A stretch of 64,000 nucleotides of DNA, taken from NCBI RefSeq assembly GCF_002158995.1, contig NZ_LOHF01000001.1, positions 374,412-438,411 on the forward strand. The letters run 5' to 3'. Each line of letters begins with the position of its first letter. The stretch's first letter is position 1. Under the pieces are notes generated by a model that saw only the letters and a program-made list of their open reading frames with translations, was not told the DNA's origin and did not search any database. This DNA is from Pseudomonas caspiana. Lineage in GTDB: Bacteria; Pseudomonadota; Gammaproteobacteria; Pseudomonadales; Pseudomonadaceae. The position numbers and the translations under genes were made by a program. Shown piece after piece: positions 27,468 to 37,249 of the stretch.

Positions 27468-28740
27468 CGTGAACCTCCTGACGTTGGCCAATCGGATTGC
27501 GGGTAAGAAACATCGACACCAAGGAGCCTACTGCGAGCAATATCCCCGCGATGACGAATCCGTACTGATATTGGTTGGTGATCGAGATCACATAGCCGGT
27601 GACAATAGGCGCGCAGATTCCGAAAAAGTTGCCTCCAGTGCTGATCACCGCGATGGCTGTTCCCGAGTCCTCTTTGGAAGGGATCAGGTCGTTGATGAGC
27701 GAAAGGTTGGCCGCAACGGCAGCTGTGCAACCGGTGAGGGAAAGGGTGAAGACTGCGAGGATCAGACGAATATCGTCGAGGAAAGGAACGAAAAAAATAA
27801 GCGTAGACATCAGAAGGCAGGCAGCAACGACGACTCGGCGCTGGCCGTCTCCTAACGATTTGCTGGCCATGATGCGGTCGCCGAGTGTACCGATTACAAT
27901 CCCCAGCACTGCGGCGCCCAAATAAGGGATCGCGGTGTACAGGCCACTCTTCAATAGCGTCAGCCCTTTTTCTGCCTGAAGGTAACTCGGGAGCCAGGTG
28001 AGAAAGAGGTAAGTGGTGTACACGGCACAGCCGTGGGTGAATGTTATCGCCCATAACGTTTTGGAGCGAAGAAGTGTTTTCAGTCCCAGTCGCGGCAAAT
28101 CCGGACTATGCGCGATGGTCGCGGTATCCCGAGTGCTGAGGATCAGTGCTCGCTCTTCGTCTGACAGCCATGAGGCCTTCTCAGGTTGTCTGAACCAGAT
28201 GAGCCATGCGGCGAGCCATACGAAGCCTATGACTGCTGCCAGCACGAACGCAGACCGCCATCCGTAGCTGTTAACGATAATACTCAAGCCAAGTGCCGCT
28301 ATCGCGGGGCCAATCAAGCTCCCCGCGTGGAACAGAGACGTCGCCATTCCCCGCTCACGTGCTGGCACCCATTCTCTAAGGACTCTTCCGCCCGCAGGGT
28401 AGGAGGTCGACTCACCGACACCCATCATCAATCGGGTGATCAACATTGATAAGAAACCACCCGAGGCTGCGGAAAGTAGAGTAGCGAACGACCACACACC
28501 AATCCCCCAAGCGTTGACCAGACGGGTTCCATAGCGGTCGACCAGCATACCCATCGGGATGAGGGCAAAGAGGTAAAGCCACAGAAACGATGAGAGCAGC
28601 AAGCCCAGCATGAAGGGGCTGATGTTGAATTCTGTGGTGATTTGATGAGACGCGATGGCGAGCGCCATACGGTCGATATAGTTGATAGCGGTCAGCGAGA
28701 ACAGTAGGCCATAAACTACGTAGCGTTTACGCATGGTCAA
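27436..28740 (-). CDS. MFS transporter, ACS family
   Basis: 434 residues, 12 helices. The opening YVVYGLLFSLTAINYIDRMALAIASHQITTEFNIS and the loop MGMLVDRYGTRLVN are of the ACS/hexuronate type. It is the fourth gene of the IclR-associated run, 136 bases after the RraA-type aldolase gene, so it may also have its own promoter. Confidence 0.86.
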   Translation of the reverse strand: MTMRKRYVVYGLLFSLTAINYIDRMALAIASHQITTEFNISPFMLGLLLSSFLWLYLFALIPMGMLVDRYGTRLVNAWGIGVWSFATLLSAASGGFLSMLITRLMMGVGESTSYPAGGRVLREWVPARERGMATSLFHAGSLIGPAIAALGLSIIVNSYGWRSAFVLAAVIGFVWLAAWLIWFRQPEKASWLSDEERALILSTRDTATIAHSPDLPRLGLKTLLRSKTLWAITFTHGCAVYTTYLFLTWLPSYLQAEKGLTLLKSGLYTAIPYLGAAVLGIVIGTLGDRIMASKSLGDGQRRVVVAACLLMSTLIFFVPFLDDIRLILAVFTLSLTGCTAAVAANLSLINDLIPSKEDSGTAIAVISTGGNFFGICAPIVTGYVISITNQYQYGFVIAGILLAVGSLVSMFLTRNPIGQRQEVHDVRIAQSSPQ

Positions 28741-28876
28741 ACTCCCATATTTTTGTGTTCTTTGGGCGGTTTGCGGAGAGGTATGTGGAGCTGGCCCTTA
28801 TGAATTCGAGGGGGCGCTGCTCGGACGTCTTCCACAAGCGAAACCCCAGTGGGCCTCGCTTGCTTCGGTACTGGCG

Positions 28877-29515
28877 TTAGCGAATGGTTGCCCTCACTCG
28901 CTCGCGGAACGAGTTCTCGATTCCGTCCTGGACTTTCAGCTTATCCGCCAGGGCTGGCAGGATCTGTCGACTGATCACGATAATGCCGTCGCGATCACCC
29001 AAGATAGCGTCACCGGCATTGCACACGACGTTGCCGCACGCCACTGGAGATCCAACATGACCTGGCCCGTATTTGGATGGGCCGGCTGGATTCACTGCTC
29101 GTGCGTAGACTGGCAGCCCCATGATGTCGAGCTCTTCAATGTCACGTACTGCGCCGTCGATGACGACGGCTGCCACTTTGCGTGCAAGGCAGACTTCACC
29201 GAGCAAGTCGCCAAAAACGGCCCGGTTGGTTTCGCCGTTGCCATTAATGACCAAAACATCTCCTGGCTGAGCGTCATCCAAGGCTCGATGGATCGCGAGG
29301 TTGTCTCCCTCCCAGGTCAGGATCGGCAAAACCGTCCCAAAAAAAGATGGCTTACCGGCGACGTGGTGGATGGCCGAAGCCATCATGCCCAAGCGTTGAA
29401 GCACATCGCCGATCAGTGCAACAGGGTAATGGGAAATGTCTTCAATCAGATTGAGGGGCGCACGCTCCCAGTTATCGCTCACTGCGATGTTTTCATCTGA
29501 TGCATTGATAAACAT
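28877..29515 (-). CDS. RraA-family aldolase-like protein
   Basis: 212 residues. It has GDVLQRLGMMASAIHH, the GDNLAIHRALDDAQPGDVLVINGNG strand, NRAVFGDLLGEVCLARKVAAVVIDGAVRD (the metal- and pyruvate-binding site of class II pyruvate aldolases) and NAGDAILGDRDGIIVIS. Such proteins are HMG/4-carboxy-4-hydroxy-2-oxoadipate aldolases or oxaloacetate decarboxylases. Only distantly like galC at 19591. The keto-acid substrate is unknown. Confidence 0.82.
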   Translation of the reverse strand: MFINASDENIAVSDNWERAPLNLIEDISHYPVALIGDVLQRLGMMASAIHHVAGKPSFFGTVLPILTWEGDNLAIHRALDDAQPGDVLVINGNGETNRAVFGDLLGEVCLARKVAAVVIDGAVRDIEELDIMGLPVYARAVNPAGPSKYGPGHVGSPVACGNVVCNAGDAILGDRDGIIVISRQILPALADKLKVQDGIENSFRERVRATIR

Positions 29516-29546
29516 GGTGACCTCTTACAGTTGGTGAGCGGTGTAT

Positions 29547-30521
29547 TCAGTCGAATGATTTTGCGACTGGCTTATTTACTGGATGCTGAGGGGCTTCCCC
29601 TCGGAGTACCGCTGCGATGGCATCGACAGCGCTCATCCCTACCCGAAGAAGAGATTCATTGGTCTGTCCGGCTACATGCGGGGTAACGATCAGGTTTGGC
29701 AGATCGGAGATGGGGAATTCGTTGTGCTTGAACGGGTGAATCATGTCCACGTTCTCAGCGTCCAGAACATCCACTCCGGCGCCACCCAATTTCCCTGATT
29801 TGAGCGCTGCGGCTACGGCAGCTTCATCCATCACACCGCCACGGCTGGTGTTGATTAAAATGGCACCGGTCTTCATCTTCTCCAGCTCCGGACTGCCGAT
29901 CAGCTTGCGTGTTCCGGGCAAAAGTGGAACGTGAAGGCTGACGACATCGGAGTTCGCCAGAAGGGTTTCTAGGCTAACCAGGCGTTTGTCGAAGCTCGCG
30001 TCGTAGGCTGGATCAGTGGCCAGTACTTTCATGCCGAACGCTTCTGCTACCGGAGCCACGTGCTGACCGATGTCACCGAAACCGATCAGCCCAAGCGTGC
30101 GTCCTTCTAGCTCTATGCCGGTCAGCGATAGGCGATCCTCGGCCCAAATGTTGTTGCGAGTCTGCTCCGATGCCATCTGCAGTTTGCGACCCAAGCTCAG
30201 CAGCAGAGCAAACACGTGCTCGACGACGCTTCTGCGATTGGAGCCAGGAGTGTTCGTTACCCAGACGCCGTAATCGGCAGCGGCCTTGAAGTCGACGTTG
30301 TCATAACCGGCGCCGTGGCGAGCCACAATTCGCAGCTTTGGCGAGGCGGCAATCATCTCGGCAGAGATATGTCCCCCACGAAGAAATACGGCATCCACCT
30401 GTTTTTGAATTTCTTCGTAAGACACAGCGTTTGGGCCATAACCAAGACGCACTTCTCCAACGGTTGCGAGCTGAGTCAACACGTCCTTATGGACGGGGCT
30501 AGTGACATAAATCAAAGGCAT
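29547..30521 (-). CDS. D-2-hydroxyacid dehydrogenase
   Basis: About 324 residues from the ATG at 30521. NAD-binding GFGDIGQHVAPVAEAFGMKVLATD is the Rossmann loop; VSLHVPLLPGTRKLIGSPELEKMKTGAILINTSRGGVMDEAAV and the end segment NLIVTPHVAGQTNESL (His of the catalytic relay) define the D-isomer-specific 2-hydroxyacid dehydrogenase family. It converts a 2-hydroxy acid to a 2-keto acid, which could feed the aldolase encoded next. Confidence 0.9.
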   Translation of the reverse strand: MPLIYVTSPVHKDVLTQLATVGEVRLGYGPNAVSYEEIQKQVDAVFLRGGHISAEMIAASPKLRIVARHGAGYDNVDFKAAADYGVWVTNTPGSNRRSVVEHVFALLLSLGRKLQMASEQTRNNIWAEDRLSLTGIELEGRTLGLIGFGDIGQHVAPVAEAFGMKVLATDPAYDASFDKRLVSLETLLANSDVVSLHVPLLPGTRKLIGSPELEKMKTGAILINTSRGGVMDEAAVAAALKSGKLGGAGVDVLDAENVDMIHPFKHNEFPISDLPNLIVTPHVAGQTNESLLRVGMSAVDAIAAVLRGEAPQHPVNKPVAKSFD

Positions 30522-30531
30522 GATCGGCACC

Positions 30532-31878
30532 TTAGGAATATTGATGTGAAGTGGTGTCTTGGTCGGTTGACACGTTCTTGCGAACGGTCGAGATGACGAT
30601 CAGCCCTATGAGGCCGGCAACACACAAGATGTAAGCGGGGGTGTACTGATTGCCCGTGGCACCGATGAGCCAGGTAGCGAAGTAAGGGCCGGCGCCACCA
30701 CCGATAACTGCTCCTACGCTGTGGCCGAAAGCAACGCCGGTGTGGCGGATGTGCATCGGGAAAAACTCGGGCATTACCGAATAGGTACCCGCTTGGCACA
30801 GGGCGTACGGGATCATTCCCAGTGCCAGACCCGCGATTGCGAGGTTGACCGAGCCCTGCTGCATCAAGATGAACGATGGGATCGAAAGCAAGGCGTAGGC
30901 GAGGTACGAGAGGCGCAGGATCGATTTGCCGCCGCGATAGGAGCCAAGCTGGCCAGCCAGAGGGATCAGGAAGGCTGCAAGGATTACGGCGATCAGAACA
31001 ATGGTCGAGGCCTGCCCCTTGGTGTAACCCAGGATAGAGCTGAAGTACGCGGCGATGAACACGGTACCGATGTAGGTGCCGATGTTTTGCACGAGGGCAA
31101 TCAGGATGACCTTGAACAGCGCCCGAGGGTAGCTGCTAATCAGCTCGGCAAAGGGTTGGCTCTTCTTGACCGTCGTCTCGTCTTTTTTCGATTCGAACTC
31201 CGGGCTGTCCTCGATGCTCAGGCGCATCCACAGACCAATGATGCCCAAGGGTAGAGCAAGGAGGAATGGCACGCGCCAGCCCCATTCGAGCATCTGCGGA
31301 TCGGTCAGCGTGGCCGCAGCGAGGCCTGCGATGGCAGCGGCCAGGCCTTTGCCGAGCTGGGCGATGGAGGGCAGGAAAGAGATGTACAGCGACCGGCGAT
31401 TGGCAGGCGCCCATTCACGGATGTAGCTGGCTGCACCGCCGATTTCGCCGCCGGCTGAGAAGCCTTGAAGCATCCGCAGCGCGACCAGCAGAATCGGCGC
31501 CCAAACTCCGATGACTGCATAACCTGGTAGCAGGCCGATCAGAGTCGCTGCCGCACCCATCAAGGTGATACTGGCAATCAGACTGGTGCGGCGACCCACT
31601 TTGTCGCCTAGCCAACCGAAGCCGATGGCTCCCAGAGGTCGAACGAGAAAGGCTGAGCCAAACACCAGAAAAGTGTTGAGCAACCCAATCGTGGGATCGT
31701 CAGATGGGAAGAAGACCATGGCGAGCGTGGCGGCAACGTAGCCATACACGCTGAAGTCGTAGTACTCGACGAAGGTTCCAAACACGGCTGCACGGGTGGC
31801 CTTCTTGGCCTTCGTCACCTGCTCCTTGGTTTTGGTCGGCAGCACGACGGGCTCCGCCATAACGTTGTTGTTATTCAT
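30532..31878 (-). CDS. MFS transporter, metabolite:H+ symporter (MHS) family
   Basis: About 448 residues from the ATG at 31878, with GGAG five bases upstream. RAAVFGTFVEYYDFSVYGYVAATLA is the MHS signature (ShiA, KgtP, ProP), and RPLGAIGFGWLGDKVGRRTSL is the loop 2-3 motif. It probably takes up the 2-hydroxy or keto acid used by the rest of the operon. First gene of the run, divergent from the IclR gene across about 170 bases. Confidence 0.88.
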   Translation of the reverse strand: MNNNNVMAEPVVLPTKTKEQVTKAKKATRAAVFGTFVEYYDFSVYGYVAATLAMVFFPSDDPTIGLLNTFLVFGSAFLVRPLGAIGFGWLGDKVGRRTSLIASITLMGAAATLIGLLPGYAVIGVWAPILLVALRMLQGFSAGGEIGGAASYIREWAPANRRSLYISFLPSIAQLGKGLAAAIAGLAAATLTDPQMLEWGWRVPFLLALPLGIIGLWMRLSIEDSPEFESKKDETTVKKSQPFAELISSYPRALFKVILIALVQNIGTYIGTVFIAAYFSSILGYTKGQASTIVLIAVILAAFLIPLAGQLGSYRGGKSILRLSYLAYALLSIPSFILMQQGSVNLAIAGLALGMIPYALCQAGTYSVMPEFFPMHIRHTGVAFGHSVGAVIGGGAGPYFATWLIGATGNQYTPAYILCVAGLIGLIVISTVRKNVSTDQDTTSHQYS

Positions 31879-31918
31879 GGCCACTCCAGGTTGTTGGACT
31901 CTGCCATTTCAAAAAATG

Positions 31919-31929
31919 GGACAGTGTCC
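31919..31929. promoter_or_regulatory. possible IclR operator
   Basis: GGACAGTGTCC is a perfect 11-base palindrome, preceded by AAATG and followed by TG; an IclR-type operator of the form GGACA-N-TGTCC is reasonable. It is 41 bases upstream of the MHS start and about 118 from the IclR start. A direct repeat TCTAGAA TCTAGAA is nearby (31945-31958). Confidence 0.45.
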
Positions 31930-32047
31930 TGCTTTTGTTTTTTCTAGAATCTAGAAGGCTGAGAGGGTTGTCAACTGCCAAGTATCATTGCGGTAGGAGT
32001 TGGTTCGCCCGCAGAATGGAGCCCCTAGACAATAACTCGATCTCCCA

Positions 32048-33592
32048 ATGGCTCAAGAAATCCCCGTAAGTCGTGGCCTCCAGACCAGTTCACCTGCATC
32101 CAGCCACACAAGACTGATTGAGGTGATCGATGCGCTCGTCTTCCGGGTCGGTGCCGAGCCATGGGGCGTCCGAGAGCTGGCGGCTGAGCTGGATGAGAGC
32201 CGAAGCACCGTTAATCGGATTTTGCATTCCTTGGTAGAGCAAGGCTTCGCCCTCGAAGCGGGGGCAGGTAAGTACACGATTGGGCCCAGGCTGAGTGTGC
32301 TTACGAACGCGTTGTCATCTGGAAGCGTTTTGCTACAACTTGGTAAGGACGGACTTGCGGAATTGGCCAACGCAACACGTGCAACTGCGCTGATTTCGAT
32401 CTGCAACCCCGTTGATGGGAGGTATTTCGTTGCGGCTTGCAGCGAGCCCCAAACCTCGCTGACGTTTAGGCCCGAGCTAGGTGTCATGCATCCGCAGTCG
32501 TTCGGAGGGATTGGTAAGCAATTGGCTGCTTTCTTGGATGCCGGTGAACTCGTTCAGTCGATTCCGTCGGCAGACTCCAGTCACGTTCATGATGACCTAC
32601 CGCTCAGGGGGCTGCCGGGAACACTGTCGGAGTCAGAGTTCCCGGAGCCATTGTCGGTGGCAGTTCAAAAGCTGCATAACGGGATGATCGTCGCCGTCTC
32701 CATTCACTCCGCAGATGGCGAACATGTCCAAGCCACAGAACAAGCTGAACATCTCGTTGTGAGTTTTGCGGACAAGCTCGGTGCGGCAGTTAACGGGGCT
32801 TCAAATCAGCGTAATAGCTCTGATCCAGTGGTTACGCTGGAGGATACCAAGTCGACGGTATCGCGGTTGGAGCGACTTCTGCTTATCGCATGTGCTTTCC
32901 CTCAAGGGGTTAAAAACACGGTCGGGCTTCAGGATCAGTTGCTGTGTAATGCCGCCACTGCCAAGCGTTTGGTGCATTCCGGTGAACAGGCAGGGATTGT
33001 CGTTTCAGTAGGCTCAACTTTGTACCCCGGCCCCAAACTCTATCAATGGGCATCCAGGCTGGGCTACAGGGACAATATCGCTGATCTGACTCGCTCAACC
33101 GTTCACAAGTTGGTACAGGAAACTGGCGAAACCATTGCCATCTTGTCGTTCGATGAAGTACTTAAACGAGCCATGTTTCTCGACGTAATTCAGGGCTGGA
33201 GGCCGATCCAGTATCAGCTTTCGGTGAATACCGATGTTCCCCTTTATGCTGGTGCAGCGGGGAAGGCTGTGCTTGCGTATTGCGACCAGCAAACCATTGA
33301 TTCAATTGAACTAATCAGACTTACTGAAGCCACGATAATTGACCGTGCTAAGTTGAATTCTGATCTGGAGTTGATCGCTCAACGAGGCTGGGCTACGGGG
33401 ACAGGCGAGCGAGTATTGGGCGCTTTTGGTTTGGCCGTTCCGTTCTTTGTAGATGGTAGAGTCCGGGGTTCGATCTCCGCTACCATCCCTCAATATCGTA
33501 AAGACGAACGTGACCTTCCAACGCTTACCCAGTTGATGCAGGAGGCGACCCGCAAAATTGGAAGGCTTCTTTCCCTCGGTGTTTCTTTGTAG
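32048..33592 (+). CDS. IclR-family regulator, tandem-duplicated
   Basis: 514 residues, twice the family's usual 250. Module 1 (about 20-250) has a winged helix (GVRELAAELDESRSTVNRILHSLVEQGFALE) and a complete effector domain. Module 2 (about 265-514) has a second, weaker winged helix (LLLIACAFPQGVKNTVG...ATAKRLVHSGEQAGIVV) and a second effector domain with VPLYAGAAGKAVLAY and RGWATGTGERVLGAFGLAVPFF, the best-matching ligand-pocket segments. It probably controls the divergent transporter/dehydrogenase operon. Confidence 0.88.
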   Translation: MAQEIPVSRGLQTSSPASSHTRLIEVIDALVFRVGAEPWGVRELAAELDESRSTVNRILHSLVEQGFALEAGAGKYTIGPRLSVLTNALSSGSVLLQLGKDGLAELANATRATALISICNPVDGRYFVAACSEPQTSLTFRPELGVMHPQSFGGIGKQLAAFLDAGELVQSIPSADSSHVHDDLPLRGLPGTLSESEFPEPLSVAVQKLHNGMIVAVSIHSADGEHVQATEQAEHLVVSFADKLGAAVNGASNQRNSSDPVVTLEDTKSTVSRLERLLLIACAFPQGVKNTVGLQDQLLCNAATAKRLVHSGEQAGIVVSVGSTLYPGPKLYQWASRLGYRDNIADLTRSTVHKLVQETGETIAILSFDEVLKRAMFLDVIQGWRPIQYQLSVNTDVPLYAGAAGKAVLAYCDQQTIDSIELIRLTEATIIDRAKLNSDLELIAQRGWATGTGERVLGAFGLAVPFFVDGRVRGSISATIPQYRKDERDLPTLTQLMQEATRKIGRLLSLGVSL

Positions 33593-33602
33593 TCCGAGCG
33601 CA

Positions 33603-33890
33603 TTAGCTGCTTTGCTGCTTCTGTCTAGCGTACCAAACCTTTTCCCAGTCGATCACCTTAGGCAGCGGCTCAAACGCCTAAGGGGCACCTATTGAGTCCG
33701 TGATTTCGTCAAGGATCTTCGTGTTAGATCTCACTGTGGCTCTGGCTTTTCGGCGCGTCTGCGGCTGGAGGCTTGGCGAAGGCCGCATTTGTGGCTGGGC
33801 TGATCCCAATTCATCCTTTCGCTGCATCGAGGCATCGTCACCTATTAATTTGATTCGTACGAACTTGCCAAAGGGGACTACGAACGGCAT
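33603..33890 (-). pseudogene. NYN/LOTUS relic, copy 2
   Basis: The minus strand reads PFVVPFGKFVRIKLIGDDA (end of NYN), a degraded linker, TKILDEITD, then a stop, and after it FEPLPKVIDWEKVWYARQK, which corresponds to the end of the LOTUS domain. The middle of LOTUS is deleted. The arrangement parallels the relic at 22427-22840, with many substitutions between them. Confidence 0.7.
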
Positions 33891-34023
33891 TGGCGGTTAA
33901 AACCGGAGCCGGTCAGACAAATGTAGTTTTACCGCAATCGCGTAAGACCATCAACTCGGTGTCGAGAAAAATTGCAACGCGGGGTAACACCGAAAGAGGA
34001 ATTGTCCCCGCAATAAATCACCG

Positions 34024-35235
34024 CTATTCATAAGCATGCGCCAGTCGGGGTGCTTTTTTGGCAACAAGTACCAGTGCGCAAATCATCCCTACAGTGATGC
34101 CGATGACGGTTTGGTGCAGTCCAATCGCATTTCCTGCAATACCTATAGCCAAGACACCAACCGCTGCAGCTGCGTAGGTGAAAGCGGCATATAAAGAGGA
34201 TAGCGTGCCTTGTTGGGCGGGTAATGCTCCCCGCGTTACAACGACGAGACTCAGCCGATACGAAACTCCGATGCCTACTCCAGCCGCAATGAAGCCGAAA
34301 AAAGCTACTGCGGAACTCAGTAGGGCGCCACCGGCGATAATCAATGCTGATCCGATGATCATACCGAAGATTCCTGACATCCAGGGTGCGACCCTCGTTA
34401 GCCAAGGGCTGCCTAATTGGCCCGCTGCACATGCTGTAAGAAGCACAATCACCCCGTACGAGCTGATCCACTGCATTCCCAACGCACCGAAGAAAACCGG
34501 AAGTGTCACAATCGCGGCGCTAATCAGCATCCAACCCAAGGAGCCTACCAACATTGGGATCCGGTTATGTTTAAGGACGTGCCATGACGCAGTTTCGGTG
34601 CTGAGTTTATTTCGAAGCTGAATACGGTTTGTCTTTGCGCGAAACGCTGGAACCGTCACCAGGCAACCGGCCAAAATCAGGCATGCCCCGCCATGAATGA
34701 TGAAAGTCCAGTGAATCGCTGCATCCCCTAAGCGTATAACGCAGTACTGAGCGAGCGCCGTCCCTCCAACGGCGCCAATCAGATTGCCGGTGGCGGAAAC
34801 TGAGCGACCCTTGGCACCCAGTGCTGCGACGACAAGCGCCGCTGCGGATCCCGTTCCAATCCCTCCTGCGATGCCGGCGATCGCTCGCCCCATCAGAATC
34901 CAAGACTCTGACGCTGTGGATAAGAGGTAATCAGAAATCGCAGATATCAACAGCGCGCTCACCAGAAGAGGTGGTGACCATCTGGCCACGCCTTGTCGAG
35001 AGCAAAACAGTAGTGTGGAAATCAGGATGGCCACATAAGCCACGAATGTCATCGACATCATGAGAGGTGAGAAATGCAGAACCCGGTGATATATCGGCAA
35101 CATCGGGGTTGTTGCATTTGTGCCGGCGAGCAGGATGCTGAAAGACATGGCTGCAATCACGCCTTGGGCAATGTTCACTGCCGAGGTTCCACTTCTAGGT
35201 GTTGAGAAGCTATCTGTAGCTGAATCCGAGGTCAT
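34024..35235 (-). CDS. MFS transporter
   Basis: 403 residues, 12 helices. Segments ATTPMLPIYHRVLHFSPLMMSMTFVAYV and MGRAIAGIAGGIGTGSAAALVVAALG resemble drug/sugar exporters of the Bcr/YfcJ kind. The loop 2-3 motif is poor. The substrate is unknown. It stands alone between the second NYN relic and the acnB fragment. Confidence 0.8.
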   Translation of the reverse strand: MTSDSATDSFSTPRSGTSAVNIAQGVIAAMSFSILLAGTNATTPMLPIYHRVLHFSPLMMSMTFVAYVAILISTLLFCSRQGVARWSPPLLVSALLISAISDYLLSTASESWILMGRAIAGIAGGIGTGSAAALVVAALGAKGRSVSATGNLIGAVGGTALAQYCVIRLGDAAIHWTFIIHGGACLILAGCLVTVPAFRAKTNRIQLRNKLSTETASWHVLKHNRIPMLVGSLGWMLISAAIVTLPVFFGALGMQWISSYGVIVLLTACAAGQLGSPWLTRVAPWMSGIFGMIIGSALIIAGGALLSSAVAFFGFIAAGVGIGVSYRLSLVVVTRGALPAQQGTLSSLYAAFTYAAAAVGVLAIGIAGNAIGLHQTVIGITVGMICALVLVAKKAPRLAHAYE

Positions 35236-35766
35236 TGGTTCACTTGATGGGTGGCTGTACGGAGATAGTTTGAAGACGCGTGCTAGAGCGATCGCCGCAT
35301 GATTAAAGCGCTACCAGTTGCACGAGTCAGATGACGGGTCTGATGGTACCAGTACGAAGCGTCGCCAATCAGATAGCTGTTATTCGTGCTGGTCATTTTT
35401 GTCACGATACGGACGTAGTTATCTGTTTTTCCCATCGGTTTAGACGAGCCAATACCTTCCCTTATGGAAGTCTAAGCCTGCCAGCAAGCTCTCACTTGGT
35501 GTCCAGGCGTGGAATCAGAGTTTCGGTTGTCACGGGAACATGGCCGGTTGTCGACAATTATGACGCTTTGAGAAAAGTAGACTGAATCTTGGAGATAGGT
35601 TTTGGCTTTCAGATGATCGGATTATTTTATTTAATTATATGAATAATATAGATATTTATATTGGTTGAAAGATCCTGACTGCTTTTTGTCAGGCGGCGCC
35701 TATTCTAAAAATGTCGACAATCCATTAGATTGTCTGGGGCTGCAATGCGGCCTGGGCGTACATTAG
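35236..35766. other. non-coding, AT-rich stretch
   Basis: No gene supported. 35610-35665 is very AT-rich (runs such as TTATTTTATTTAATTATATG). A short hairpin CCTGAC/GTCAGG is at 35674-35693 with five T in the loop. The acnB-like sequence begins after it; the position where acnB homology begins is probably a junction. Confidence 0.5.
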
Positions 35767-37186
35767 GCGTTGCAGGCGTTCGCCCTGGAACCTATTGCGA
35801 GCCAAAGATGACCACTGTTGGATCTCAGGACACAACAGGCCCGATGACCCGCGACGAGCTGAAAGACCTTGCTTGCCTGGGCTTCTCTGCTGATCTGGTG
35901 ATGCAGTCGTTCTGCCACACAGCCGCATACCCTAAGCCTGTCGATGTGATGACCCATCACCTGCTTCCGGACTTCATGCGCAACCGAGGCGGTATTTCTT
36001 TGCGTGCGGGCGACGGGATCATCCACAGCTGGCTTAACCGGAGGCTGTTGCCAGATACCGTCGGTACGGGGGGGATTCTCATACTCGCTTCCCACTGGGA
36101 ATCTCATTTCCTGCAGGCTCTGGCCTGATCGCATTTGCTGCCGCAACCGGTGTGATGCCTTTAGACATGCCTGAATCTGTTTTGGTCAGATTCAAGGGGC
36201 AAATGCGGCCCGGTATAACACTTCGAGACCTGGTACATGCGATCCCTTACTACGCGATCGAGCAAGGGCATTTGACTGTCGATAAGAAGGGTAAGAAGAA
36301 CATTTTCTCGGGTCGAATCCTCGAAATCGAGGGGCTGGATCATCTGACCGTTGAGCAAGCGTTTGAGCTTTCAGACGCCTCCGCTGAGCGTTCCGCAGCC
36401 GGTTGTACGATCAAGCTGCCTGATTCGGCCATTTCCAGTTACCTCCGCTCGAACATTGTACTTCTACGCTGGATGGTCTCGGAAGGTTATGGCGATGCGC
36501 GGTCGCTGGAACGGCGCGCCAGGGCAATGGAGGAGTGGCTTAAATCTCCAGAGCTTCTGTCTGCAGATGATGATGCTGAGTACGCCGCTGTTATCGAAAT
36601 TGATCTCCACGACATCGCCGAGCCTATTCTGTGCGCTCCGAATGATCCGGACGATGCTCGCAAACTTTCTGAGGTCGAAGGGGCTCCGATCAACGAGGTG
36701 TTTATCGGATCTTGCATGACCAACATCGGTCACTTCAGGGCTGCCGGGAAGCTATTGGAGCGTGTGGAGGGGGCCATCCCTACCAGACTGTGGGTATCAC
36801 CTCCGACCAAGATGGATCAGCATCAGCTAACCAAGGAAGGCTTCTACGGGGTGTATAAGCGCGTTGGTGCCAGAACCGAGATTCCAGGTTGCTCTCTCTG
36901 TATGGGCAACCAGGCTCGTGTTGAGGCCAACTCCACGGTCGTGTCGACGTCGACCCGTAACTTCCCCAACCGACTGGGTGACGGTGCAAACGTGTACTTG
37001 GCTTCTGCTGAGCTCGCGGCGGTGGCTGCGATCACTGGCCGCCTGCCTACAGTGGCTGAGTACATGGAGTATGCAGGGGTGATCGAGGAGATGTCTTCGG
37101 ACATCTACAAATATCTGAGCTTCGATCAGATTGCGAGCTTCAGGGTTTCTGCAGAGGTTGCACGCATCGCCGCTGTTGCTGTGTAA
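35767..37186 (+). pseudogene. acnB: aconitase B fragment, 5'-truncated and frameshifted
   Basis: Homology to AcnB starts at the segment [19 protein letters not shown] (about 40 per cent into the usual 860 residues) and runs to the natural end. The frame breaks near 36070: GTGG should be followed by DSHTRFP but one G is missing from a G-run, and the rest continues in another frame from about 36085 ([15 protein letters not shown]). The iron-sulfur cysteines (GSCMTNIG and CSLCMGNQ) are still present. The intact housekeeping copy must lie elsewhere. Confidence 0.88.
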
Positions 37187-37195
37187 CGAGCGGGT

Positions 37196-37228
37196 AAAAA
37201 AAGGGCTAACATACGTTAGCCCTTTTTT
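37196..37228. terminator. bidirectional rho-independent terminator
   Basis: Stem GGGCTAAC (37203-37210) and GTTAGCCC (37215-37222), loop ATAC, A-run before and T6 after. Serves the acnB relic on the plus strand and the liv genes on the minus strand, which are convergent. Confidence 0.92.
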
Positions 37229-37249
37229 CACACCACGAAGATTGACCTT

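Noticed and set aside
34178..34621. 147-residue plus-strand frame
   Set aside because: It lies antisense inside a clear 12-helix MFS gene and reads as a shadow.
35331..35585. 84-residue plus-strand frame as a gene
   Set aside because: No ribosome-binding site or recognisable motif; composition not gene-like.
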